Assembly (NCBI GenBank): GCA_041676625.1
Contig: JBAYRN010000010.1
Span: 8,091 to 72,090, forward strand
Length of the DNA stretch: 64,000 bases
From: JAEXNA01 sp041676625
Lineage (GTDB): Bacteria > Vulcanimicrobiota > Xenobia > Xenobiales > JADMJV01
Direction of reading: 5' to 3'
In this document: positions 8,202-16,383 of the stretch, in pieces
How positions within the stretch are numbered: position 1 is the stretch's first letter
Layout: every line of letters starts with the position of its first letter
Position numbers and translations under genes: made by a program
Notes under the pieces: generated by a model
Told to the model about the DNA's origin: nothing
The model's database searches: none
What the model saw: only the letters and a program-made list of their open reading frames with translations

Positions 8202-9643
8202 CGGACAAAGGTCAATCTAGGGATCTCCGCGGTTCTGGTGCCTCTCTGGTCATCCTCCCAGGACACCGTTTCGGTCCGCGATTCATCGAACTGAAGCTCG
8301 AATTCCGCGCCGTGCAGAGAAAAATAGGACACCAGTTCAGCCAGACCGTGCTCCAAAGGGTTTTCCTGCAACAGATTGGCCAGGGTGATCTGGGGGGAAG
8401 AATCGAGGGCCCGGCGCACGTGCGATCTCAGCTTTTCCCGGTCTACCACGATCTGGCTGAAGAGCAGTTCGGTGTCTAGCTCCTCTCGGGCCACCTCGAT
8501 CTTTTGAGAGTCCAGATTGAGCTTAAGAGGTGGGCTGTAGAGGGGTCTTTCCATGGGGAGCTGGATGTCTGCGGCGAAGCTGTCCAGGTGAGCAAAGGCG
8601 CCTCGGGAAGGTGAGCTTTCTTTCAGGGCTACCGCGTGTTTCTCGATCTTCTTTAAGATCTCCACGATCCTGCGGTTTTCCAACCAGGCTTTGTCGTCTA
8701 AGAAGCGGCGCAGTTGCTGGGACAGGGTGGAGACAGTGCGCTGGGTGGTGTAGCCAGCTTCCAACCAGTCATAATGAATCTTACGGATCTTACGATCCGG
8801 ATTCAGGCTGGAGACGGCCGGGATCTCCAGGACCGCTTCCAGCAGTTGGCTAAGCTCTTCCTGGCGTTGATGAGACATCAGAAAGCTCCAGAACGCTTTG
8901 AAGCTACGGCCCTGATCGGAGTCGGAGATGGAATCTCGTTCTCCCAGGATCTCTTCCAACAACTGGCCCTTGGTGCCGTCCCACTTAGCGATCTTTTCTC
9001 GACTGGCTCGATCCAGGCCACGAAAGTTTTCCTGCACCTCTCTAAAGTCAGCGAGAAGCTCCCGGGCGGTGGTGGAGAGCTGCAAGAAGCGGTCCCGGAC
9101 CGCCGTGTCGTCCAGCACCTCCAGATGTCCGGCTTCGATCCTTTCGATCTCAGCCTCGAGTTCACGAATTTTGGAATACAGCTCGGCGATACGAGCCTGG
9201 GAATCGGTTTCCGAGCCCTCCACGATCTGTCGCAACAGATTGAAAACCGTGAGGATTCTGGATTCGGTGGCTACGAACGGCTTCTGCACCAGCGACTGCA
9301 ACCAACCCACCACCTTTTCGGTAGCCGGGGTCAGATCGTAGTGGGCCTCATCTTCGCCGTCCGGGTAGAACTTTCGCAGCCATGATTTGTCGTCGCGAGA
9401 CCAGTCGTCTAGATAGAAACGAGCCGGTTGGGGATACACCTCTTCCCCATGGATCAGTCGCAGTCGGTACAACTCGTCCTCCAGCGCGCCTTCCAGGGTG
9501 GAGGCCGGAATCACCCGCAGGTTCGGCTCCAGAAATGCCTTGTTCAGAAAGCTAATGACCAGGGGAGCCAGATCGGCTCTCAGCAGACGCCAGGCCGGGT
9601 GGTTCTGACGTAAAGATTCAAGAGTGTCGTGGTCGAGGAGCAC
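8198..9643 (-). CDS. jetA: Wadjet protein JetA (DUF3375, kleisin-like)
   Basis: 481 residues. It opens with LDHDTLESLRQNHPAWRLL, the highly conserved N-terminus of DUF3375 proteins, followed by a long helical region and a compact C-terminal domain. The GTG at 9643 is the first usual start after the in-frame stop; no strong ribosome site is visible. JetA is the MukF-like kleisin closing the SMC ring. First gene of the minus-strand operon jetA-jetB-jetC-jetD; a 25-bp inverted repeat lies about 36 bp upstream and could be an operator. Confidence 0.93.
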   Translation of the reverse strand: MLLDHDTLESLRQNHPAWRLLRADLAPLVISFLNKAFLEPNLRVIPASTLEGALEDELYRLRLIHGEEVYPQPARFYLDDWSRDDKSWLRKFYPDGEDEAHYDLTPATEKVVGWLQSLVQKPFVATESRILTVFNLLRQIVEGSETDSQARIAELYSKIRELEAEIERIEAGHLEVLDDTAVRDRFLQLSTTARELLADFREVQENFRGLDRASREKIAKWDGTKGQLLEEILGERDSISDSDQGRSFKAFWSFLMSHQRQEELSQLLEAVLEIPAVSSLNPDRKIRKIHYDWLEAGYTTQRTVSTLSQQLRRFLDDKAWLENRRIVEILKKIEKHAVALKESSPSRGAFAHLDSFAADIQLPMERPLYSPPLKLNLDSQKIEVAREELDTELLFSQIVVDREKLRSHVRRALDSSPQITLANLLQENPLEHGLAELVSYFSLHGAEFELQFDESRTETVSWEDDQRGTRTAEIPRLTFVR

Positions 9644-9678
9644 CGCGAGAAATTGGGTGAACCGGGTAGGAGGTCCTC

Positions 9679-9703
9679 TTTAGCCCTTGCTGCTAGGGTT
9701 AAA
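9679..9703. promoter_or_regulatory. inverted repeat between jetA and the divergent gene
   Basis: TTTAGCCCT and AGGGTTAAA are inverted copies with one mismatch around a 7-bp TGCTGCT centre. Placed 36 bp before the jetA start, it could bind a dimeric regulator. No regulator gene is in the operon. Confidence 0.35.
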
Positions 9704-9765
9704 GGTTCGTCAAACGTTTACAGCCCGGCAACGGATCTAGCTTTTGAACTCGCTATCATAACTCT

Positions 9766-10200
9766 ATGATCGATCGACTTCCCTCATGGTCGCGCCCCAC
9801 CCTGGAAGCTTTGGTGAATCGCGCCGAGATACCGGCGACAGAATCTCACCCCATCGGTGACGATGAGGCCGGCCAACTGCGCACCATGGCATGGATCGTG
9901 GATACCTACATTCGCTACGATGAGAACCCCGCCATCGATCACGCTATGAACCAGCCGGGCAGAGTGCTCCTGGAAAAGTCGGAACTCCACTACGAAACGA
10001 GCGAGGATTTCGTGAACGCGGCCATGCTGGGTCAGGACAAGCAAGGACGACCCGTGGCCTTCGTCATGAACCGGAGCGGCGCGGAACTGGAAGGATACAG
10101 CGTACAAAATTTGGACGAGGTCCTTTACCTGCAAGGAGGGTTGCTCACTCCGGAAGGTGATGGATTCTATCGGTCTGGGGCGGTTGAAGCAGGGCGCTGA
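9766..10200 (+). CDS. hypothetical protein, divergent from Wadjet
   Basis: 144 residues, soluble, no signal peptide or recognisable motif. Sequence is of good coding quality (VDTYIRYDENPAIDHAMN, FVNAAMLGQDKQGRP). It is transcribed away from jetA from a shared 122-bp intergenic region. I do not recognise the family. A weak TTTACA-N5-GCAACG pair at 9717-9733 precedes it. Confidence 0.6.
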   Translation: MIDRLPSWSRPTLEALVNRAEIPATESHPIGDDEAGQLRTMAWIVDTYIRYDENPAIDHAMNQPGRVLLEKSELHYETSEDFVNAAMLGQDKQGRPVAFVMNRSGAELEGYSVQNLDEVLYLQGGLLTPEGDGFYRSGAVEAGR

Positions 10201-10300
10201 CCGCGGTGAGAAGACTTAGCGGAAAGAACCTTTATATTTTGCTCTGGCCCAGGATTCGCAGCAGGAAACAACTGTCCAGCTTTACAGTGCCAACTCACCG

Positions 10301-10528
10301 TTGTCGGAGGAGGAACGCCTTAGGCTGGAGGCGCAGGCAGAGTTTGGTAAGTCATTACTTTCAAGTTATGAGAAGATCGTCGAGAGTCAATCTCGGCTTC
10401 TAGCCGTGGCAGAGCAACAAGGCTTTGAGCTGGACCCGATATGGGATCCGGTCAAGCAACAAAAGTTGTTGGAGTCTTATCGAGCACTGACCAGGATGGC
10501 CGAGCGGCTATTGGAGCGAAGAATTTAA
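10301..10528 (+). CDS. possible small helical protein or gene remnant
   Basis: 75 residues from a TTG start, strongly helical (LSEEERLRLEAQAEFGKSLL). The frame is open back to 10220 without a usual start codon, and that upstream part also reads like protein, so this may be the 3' portion of a decayed gene rather than an intact small one. No family recognised. It ends 20 bp before the repeat unit that carries the HNH gene. Confidence 0.3.
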   Translation: MSEEERLRLEAQAEFGKSLLSSYEKIVESQSRLLAVAEQQGFELDPIWDPVKQQKLLESYRALTRMAERLLERRI

Positions 10529-10548
10529 GACAACATGTTGAGTTAAAG

Positions 10549-11149
10549 TTTCTCCCCAGGCCAGCAGACCCGAGGATCCAGGCTCTCGCCTTCAAACACC
10601 TCTTCAGGAGCCACTCAAAGCCTCTCTGCAGCACCCCTTCAATCTTTTAGAAGTTTCTGTCATCCGCCTCTTTTTGAATCCTTTAGATCATCTCTAAAAA
10701 ATCGCTCAAACGGCTTGGTTATGCGGTTTATTTGCTGTCTATTTTTTGACCAAGATAACCCGTGTGGGTTAAAATAGGGTATGAAATCTCACATCACAAA
10801 CCCTGCCTATTTCCGTCTGGACATGCTGCTCACTCTGGGAGTGTCGCAGGTTCATGAGTTTGCCCGCAGAGCTACCGCCACTCTGACCACTTATCGCCTG
10901 ATCCTGGGGCGCTGCCTTCTGGCCATGCGGGAGTCGAAAGGGTTCAAGAAGTTCGGCTGCTCTTCGGAGATCCACTACGCCACCGCAAAATTAGGAATGA
11001 ACAAGAGGGCGGCGCGGGAGTGTCGCCGGGTGGCCCGGAGTCTGCTCCATTTACCCAAACTAACACGGGCTGCCGAAAACGGCCTGATCGACTGGAGCAT
11101 GTTGCGGGAGATCGTTCGTAAGGCCGTCGTTGAGACCGAAGACTACTGG
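10549..11149 (+). repeat. about 600-bp repeat unit, copy 1 (HNH upstream region plus 5' coding)
   Basis: This block matches, in inverted orientation, 42892-43497. Similarity starts in non-coding DNA about 230 bp before the HNH start codon and ends inside the gene at the codons for EDYWL. The coding part is nearly identical by eye; the upstream part has scattered differences. It contains a GGATCC-centred motif near 10570 that recurs near 42510 and 43470. Confidence 0.85.
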
Positions 11150-12090
11150 TTAAAGAGCTCGACTGCGACCAGATTCAAAAGTTAGTGAGTCAGACCCCCA
11201 AAGGTGGCGTACCCGGTGATGTGTTCGAAGAGTTGGAGCAGCCGACCAGCGAACTGCGCTGCAAGCTTTCCGAGGAAGTGCTGGCCATGCTGGACCACGC
11301 CCGACGACTCCACTCCGCAGAGCAGGGCGAAGCGGTAACCACCGCCCAGGTCTTGGAATTTGCGCTGGTCTCCTACATCTCCAATCTGCCGGTGGATCAG
11401 GATTCGCTGGATAAAGTGCGACAGGAGATGGATAAGGACTTACAAGCAGAAAAAACAAGAGAAATTCCGCTGGTGGCGGCCGCTCGCGAGATGGCCGTGG
11501 AGATGGGTCTTCTGGTTGACCCCGATGCCGATGAAACGACCCATCCGGGCCAAAATCAACCCGCAGAGGACTGCGCGGAAGCTCTCGCTCAGGCCCTCGG
11601 TACCGAGCCCAGCCCGGAAGTGGTGCAAGAGACGAAAGAGGCACTCGCCCAAAACACCCGCAGGGGCCATTTTGATGCCACCAGTCTGGAACTATCCAGG
11701 GTCGTTGGGCCTGTCCTGGTCGAAGCACTGCAGCGGCACCAACCTCCGGCCATCTCCAACAAACGCATCTGTTTCAGCCCCCAGAACCGCCACACCACCA
11801 AAGCCCAAAAGCGAGAACTGCTGCGCCGAGACGGCTGGACCTGTAGCACGCCGGGTTGCTGTCATAAGCTCTACTTACACCTACATCACCTGGTACCGCA
11901 CTCCCAGAACGGCCCCACCATTGACCGACATTTGGTCGGGCTGTGCTCGAGCTGCCATCGAAACGTACACGATGGCTCGCTTCGCATCTTCCTCCGGCCA
12001 GACGGCAAACTGCACTTCACTGACGCCGAGGGAAACTCGGTCGCCGAGGCAATCGCTGAGCTCGAGATCATTGCTGAGGAGCAAGCCTGA
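10781..12090 (+). pseudogene. HNH endonuclease (DUF222-type), split by a one-base frameshift
   Basis: Two open frames, 10781-11185 (134 aa) and 11185-12090 (301 aa), make one DUF222-like HNH protein. The first frame reads EDYWLK and then SSTATRFKS before a stop; inserting one A into the TTAAAG at 11150-11155 gives EDYWLKELDCDQIQKLVSQT and joins both frames. The C-terminal part has the HNH core: RRDGWTCSTPGC, LHLHHLVPHS and GLCSSCHRNVHDG. Families of this kind are multicopy in some genomes. Deletion of one A in the short A run is the simplest cause; slippage-dependent expression or an assembly error are alternatives. Confidence 0.75.
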
Positions 12091-12207
12091 TATCAACCAC
12101 TTTCTAGATTCATCAGCAACTCCAGCGGTGCACACCCCCTAAACCATCTGATAAGCGTCGCAGGGAACCAAAGCTGTAACATTTTGTTTTCATTCGCTTG
12201 AGGGAGT

Positions 12208-12237
12208 TTGCAATTCCGATGACGCGCCTCTGATACT
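12208..12237 (+). promoter_or_regulatory. candidate promoter of a small RNA
   Basis: TTGCAA at 12208-12213 and GATACT at 12232-12237 are separated by 18 bp, a fair sigma70-like pair. They sit just ahead of two hairpins and a T run with no ORF between. Confidence 0.35.
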
Positions 12238-12242
12238 CTTTA

Positions 12243-12300
12243 GTTGTTGAAGACAACAAATGCTCACTCACTCGATAGGGCCCCTCGCGGGGCCTCTTTT
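12243..12300 (+). ncRNA. candidate small RNA of about 60 nt
   Basis: Starting about 6 nt after the -10-like GATACT, the sequence forms a 5' hairpin (TTGTTG, loop AAGA, CAACAA; 12244-12259), an 18-nt single-stranded stretch ATGCTCACTCACTCGATA, and a strong terminator hairpin. No coding frame is present. It lies between two genes that converge on it. It could instead be only the terminator of the broken HNH gene plus chance structure. Confidence 0.35.
12279..12300 (+). terminator. rho-independent terminator
   Basis: Stem GGCCCC (12279-12284), loop TCGC, stem GGGGCC (12289-12294), then TCTTTTTGTTT. Oriented for the plus strand; it ends just before the stop of the minus-strand response regulator. 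Confidence 0.75.
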
Positions 12301-12303
12301 TGT

Positions 12304-14589
12304 TTACAGGGCCAACTTCGCTTTATGGAAAGCCCGTAGTAGTTCGGTGGAGGGCTCCAGTCCGAGTTCTTCCTTCAGATTTTTCTCGGCCACCTCGAAT
12401 TGGCGCATGGCCAGTTCGTTTCGGCCGTGGGCGTGATGGGACTCCATGGCCAGCAGGTGCGCCCGCTGGTTGCAGGGATCTAGGGAGAGCATCTTTTCGG
12501 CCATTTCCACCGCCTCCGGGAACAGGCTCAGGGTGTAGCAGCAGTGACCGAGGCTGTCGTAGAGTTCAGCCGCTGTTCGCTCTAGTTCTCGTCGCTTTTC
12601 CAGAGCCCACTCCATGGGGCAGTCTTCCAGATAAGGACCCTTGAGAAGAGAGGCCGCCTCCCGCAGAAATTGGTAAGCTTTGCTTCGGTCTGAGGACTCC
12701 AGAGCCGCTTTGCCCTTTCCGTGCAGCGATTCGAAGTGATCGAGATCGTGCCACCACTCCAACTCCTCGTTGATCATAACCGTATCGTGGCGCCGCACGA
12801 TGGGCTCCACGGTCTCGGGAAAGCCGGCCTCCAGGAGTGCCTTACGGGCATCGGAGAGCACCTGGGAGAGGTTCTTTCGACCGTTTTTTGGAGCTACCCC
12901 GGGCCAGAACTGTTCCACCAGAGTCTCCTGCAGGACCGGCCGCCCCTGGCGGCTGACCAGGTTGGCCAGCAAAAACCGGCTCCGGTAGGTCCGCCAGTAG
13001 ACCTCGGGGATTCGCTCGGCCCCCAGCCACAACTCGAAGGAACCCAGAGAATAGAATCGCAGAGTCGGTAGTTTGGAGCGTTGCTCTCGGGAGAGCAGAG
13101 CATCGGCTTTTCGCTGGATGGTCGGCCACTCTTTACGGGTCGCCAGGATCTCCAGCAGACGTTGGTAACCGCTCAGGTTCCATTCCGAGAGCCGGACCAG
13201 AAAGTCGCCGACGAAAGACTCGTCGGGATGAGATAGGATCAACCGGGAGACTTGCCGAGGGGCCTCCAAGCACAGTCGGGCCAGTATTTCTCGGGCCTTC
13301 TTCTCGCTCTCTCCGCCCGGCCGGTAGCCGAGAAGCCGGGGAAGAAACCAGGTGTGGTATCGCAATAGAAACCGATCGACCTCCAGTTGTTCCGGAGGCG
13401 GGACCTCCTCTCCGCTGATGGCCAGGGCCAGTTCGCTCACAGCTCTGGCCTGAGAGAGCTTGAGGCGCTCCAACAAGGGCATGGTTCGGGTTAGAAGTTT
13501 CGCCCCGTCCTTTAGGCCGATGCTGAGAGACGCCAGGCCCGCCTCCAGACTCAGCTCGGCGGCAGCCTGGGGGCCCAGATTTCCCACCATGGATAGAGAA
13601 TCCCGCAACAACTCCCGGGCTCCCGGGGCGTCGCCCTCTCGATGACGCAGCAGGCAAAGCTCCACCATGGCAAGCCCTTTCTCCAGACTCTCCCGCTCGA
13701 ATGCGGCCGCTTCGTTCAGGGCCTTGCGGGCAGCTTCCAGGCGACCTGAGGCCAGAAGGGTGCGAGCCAGGGCCAGCAGGCTCCCTGGAGAGCCGGAGGA
13801 GCCTCCGCCGGGCTCTTCGGCGTTGGCGGCCAGCTTGCTCGACAACTCTTGATCTCCGGCGCTGCGATGGGCCAGTACCGCCAGACCCAGCAAGGAGCGG
13901 TCCGGTTCTTCTTGATGGTTCTTCACGGCCTCGGCTCCGGCGGCCAGTCCCGGTGGCAAAACTTCTTCCGAGGAGGGAAAATGAGTAAGCTCCCCCTGTT
14001 CGTGGGCCTCATTTAAAAAGAGATAGAGCAGACTGCACTTGAGTTGCCGCACCGCGGCCGGCGAGTGGCCGGCCCCCAGGGCCGCTTCTTCCATCTTATG
14101 GGCCGCTCCCAGTCGATCCGTTTGGGACAACTGGTCGAGGGAACCCAGGCACAACTCCAACGACCACAGCATCAAGTCCAGAGCGCTCTGCTCCTTTTGA
14201 TCCAGGGCTCTTCTCTGGCGGGCGACGCGGGCCAACCGGGCGGTACTCTCCAGCAGTTGCGCCATGGAAAACGGCTTCTTCAAATAGTCGCCCACTCCCA
14301 GGCGCAAGGCACGGATGGTGTCCTGCTCGGTGGCGTATCCGGTGATCACGATACTCAACAGTTCCGGGTTCTGGGCCTTGATGTCGGAAAGTACCTCCAA
14401 CCCGTCCATTCCCGGTAGCTTCACGTCGAAGATGGCAAGTTCGAAGGGAGGGCCGGAAAATTTCTCCAGTGCTTCTTCGCCGTTACCGGCGCTCACGACC
14501 GCATACCCGGACTCTTCCAGCAACTCGAAGATCGCCTCTCTCAAGTCCTCATCATCCTCTAACAAGAGGACCCTGATCGGTGTGTTCAA
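12304..14589 (-). CDS. response regulator with C-terminal SARP/BTAD-type activator domain
   Basis: 761 residues. The receiver domain spans about 4-120 with Asp-Asp at 12-13, phospho-acceptor Asp55 in AIFDVKLPG and Lys near 105 (YLKKPF). A helical repeat region of about 370 residues follows, then a winged-helix domain (FYSLGSFELWLG) and a bacterial transcriptional activator domain ending SLDPCNQRAHLLAM and GLEPSTELLRAFH. Usual SARP regulators lack a receiver, so this is a fused form. It overlaps the histidine kinase gene by 4 bp and is its cognate partner. It is paralogous to the regulator at 45569-47911. Targets unknown; the pseudopilin cluster just beyond the kinase is a candidate. Confidence 0.88.
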   Translation of the reverse strand: MNTPIRVLLLEDDEDLREAIFELLEESGYAVVSAGNGEEALEKFSGPPFELAIFDVKLPGMDGLEVLSDIKAQNPELLSIVITGYATEQDTIRALRLGVGDYLKKPFSMAQLLESTARLARVARQRRALDQKEQSALDLMLWSLELCLGSLDQLSQTDRLGAAHKMEEAALGAGHSPAAVRQLKCSLLYLFLNEAHEQGELTHFPSSEEVLPPGLAAGAEAVKNHQEEPDRSLLGLAVLAHRSAGDQELSSKLAANAEEPGGGSSGSPGSLLALARTLLASGRLEAARKALNEAAAFERESLEKGLAMVELCLLRHREGDAPGARELLRDSLSMVGNLGPQAAAELSLEAGLASLSIGLKDGAKLLTRTMPLLERLKLSQARAVSELALAISGEEVPPPEQLEVDRFLLRYHTWFLPRLLGYRPGGESEKKAREILARLCLEAPRQVSRLILSHPDESFVGDFLVRLSEWNLSGYQRLLEILATRKEWPTIQRKADALLSREQRSKLPTLRFYSLGSFELWLGAERIPEVYWRTYRSRFLLANLVSRQGRPVLQETLVEQFWPGVAPKNGRKNLSQVLSDARKALLEAGFPETVEPIVRRHDTVMINEELEWWHDLDHFESLHGKGKAALESSDRSKAYQFLREAASLLKGPYLEDCPMEWALEKRRELERTAAELYDSLGHCCYTLSLFPEAVEMAEKMLSLDPCNQRAHLLAMESHHAHGRNELAMRQFEVAEKNLKEELGLEPSTELLRAFHKAKLAL

Positions 14590-16271
14590 TTCCTACCCTC
14601 CTTAGGCAATCGGACCGTGAAGGCAGCTCCCCCCAGGGCCGGAGAGGCACCAACTTCCACGCGTCCGCCAAACCGGGTGGCCACTTCCTGGACCAGGTGC
14701 AAACCCAGTCCGGTCCCCCGGCCACTCCCTTTGGTGGTGAAAAAAGACTCGAAGATCCGAGATTCCAACTCTTTAGCTACTCCCGGACCGCTGTCCTCAA
14801 CTCGTAGCACCACTTCAGAGTCGCTCTCCTGCAGGCTCACCGAGACCTTGCGCTCTCCGTCGTGCTCGACGGCTTCTGAAGCATTTAAGAGCAGGTTCGA
14901 TAGCATCTCGTAGAAGTCGTGCTCCACCCCATACAACTCGGCGGTGCTTTGTACCTGCGCATCGAGTTGCACACGGTGTCGCTTGAATCGGTGGTCGAGA
15001 AGCTCCAGGCAGTCGTTGAGGATACCCTGGGGCTGAAAGCGCGAAGGGGGCTGGGAGCCGGAGGGTTTGGAGTAGTAGAGCAGCCGCTCCACGCTACGCC
15101 CGGCCTTTTCCACCGCCTTCAGGGCTCGTTCGAGCTTCGGACGGGCCTTTTCCGGGTCGCCGCTCAGCGAGGTCAAGGCGGACTCCACCGACAGTTTGAT
15201 GGCTCCCAGAGGAGTATTGACCTCGTGGGCCATCCCGGCCGCCAGGCGCCCCACCGCGGCCAACTGGTTCTGGGAGACCAGTTGGGCCTGGGAGCGCTTC
15301 AGTCGCTCCATGGCCTCTACGATTTGGGAATGGAGCTTAGCGTTTTGCAGGTTGACCGCCAGCAGTCGGACCAGGACCTGGGCCCCCCGGTTTTGATCCG
15401 GGTCGCCGGTTTTTTCGAGCAGGAGAAACCCCAGGGAATCGCCCAGAGGATAGGAAAGCACATTTTCGGTCGAGGCCGGGGGAGCCTCCACGTACTTGTA
15501 TCTGGAAAATCCCAGGGCACCCAGATACTTACCGGCGATCCTTCGCAGCTCGGGTGCTGCCAGGGTAGAGGCCAATTCGTTGGAAGCGCGCAGCAAGGTT
15601 TCCGACTGGGTGAGTTTTTTCTTGCTTTCGTGTAGAGCCTCAGAACCTTTCCGGATACGCTCTCGGGAGCGATTCAAGGCCCCCCGCATCTGGCGGAAAA
15701 GGCTCAAGTTTTTGTCCCCCGCCTTGGACAGCCCCACGGCCACCGGCACCAGCAGGATCAGAAGCAGCGGCTCGTACTGCACCAGAGCCAGCGCCGCCAC
15801 GGCCAGCCCCGGACCCCCCAGTTCGGTGAAGAACGAGGTCTTGAGCCCCGGGTCTTCGGGCTGGAAGGTCAGGGTGAGAAAGAGAAAGAGCTGGGTAGCC
15901 CCAAAGAGGGTGATCGGGGTGGCCGGGAACTGACTGCAGAGCAAAGCCGTGAGGGCCAGGGGAGCGGCACAAATTCCGGTGTCCTGGCCCCAACCTCGGC
16001 CCGTGCTCAAAAGTAAGGTGCCCAGGAGATAGGCGCCGATGGTCCAGCAGCCTGTCCCCGGAGAGAGCAACGCCCCGGCCAGTGCGAGACCTTGCGAAGA
16101 ACGGCTCAGGATCAACCGGTCCGGAGTGGAAAGCAGCCAGAGGTCGGTGATGAGGACCGCGGCCATGAGACAAAAGGTGGGCACCGAAAGTGCATCGGCG
16201 ATATGCCCCAGTTTCGCACTGACTGCAAGCAAAACGCTGAGCGCCGCCCAGCCGGTGAGAGACCTGACCAT
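14586..16271 (-). CDS. membrane sensor histidine kinase
   Basis: 561 residues. About six hydrophobic segments cover 5-185, then a coiled segment (200-235), a short GAF-like sensing stretch, HisKA with His349 in GMAHEVNTPLGAIK, and HATPase with the N box NLLLNASEAV, G1 DSGPGV and G2 GRGTGLGLHLV. It autophosphorylates and passes phosphate to the adjacent response regulator. GAGGAAG precedes the start. It is divergently transcribed from the gene at 16384 across 112 bp. Confidence 0.9.
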   Translation of the reverse strand: MVRSLTGWAALSVLLAVSAKLGHIADALSVPTFCLMAAVLITDLWLLSTPDRLILSRSSQGLALAGALLSPGTGCWTIGAYLLGTLLLSTGRGWGQDTGICAAPLALTALLCSQFPATPITLFGATQLFLFLTLTFQPEDPGLKTSFFTELGGPGLAVAALALVQYEPLLLILLVPVAVGLSKAGDKNLSLFRQMRGALNRSRERIRKGSEALHESKKKLTQSETLLRASNELASTLAAPELRRIAGKYLGALGFSRYKYVEAPPASTENVLSYPLGDSLGFLLLEKTGDPDQNRGAQVLVRLLAVNLQNAKLHSQIVEAMERLKRSQAQLVSQNQLAAVGRLAAGMAHEVNTPLGAIKLSVESALTSLSGDPEKARPKLERALKAVEKAGRSVERLLYYSKPSGSQPPSRFQPQGILNDCLELLDHRFKRHRVQLDAQVQSTAELYGVEHDFYEMLSNLLLNASEAVEHDGERKVSVSLQESDSEVVLRVEDSGPGVAKELESRIFESFFTTKGSGRGTGLGLHLVQEVATRFGGRVEVGASPALGGAAFTVRLPKEGRN

Positions 16272-16314
16272 GCTGCTTGCTTCCTCGGCACCTGCCTACC
16301 AGTCCTCTCGAAGG

Positions 16315-16331
16315 TTTACAATCTCTTAACA
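16315..16331 (+). promoter_or_regulatory. PhoB/OmpR-like direct repeat box (TTTACA-N5-TTAACA)
   Basis: Half-sites 11 bp apart, 52 bp before the ATG at 16384 and 43 bp before the divergent kinase start. An 8-bp perfect inverted repeat (ATCTCCGG at 16331-16338, CCGGAGAT at 16354-16361) follows in the leader. Confidence 0.45.
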
Positions 16332-16383
16332 TCTCCGGGTCAGGGATGCATTTCCGGAGATGGCCCCGGGCTAAGCTGGAGCT

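Noticed and set aside
11360..12142. 260-aa plus-strand ORF
   Set aside because: Arg/Trp-rich shadow frame of the HNH gene; the HNH motif is in the frame of 11185-12090.
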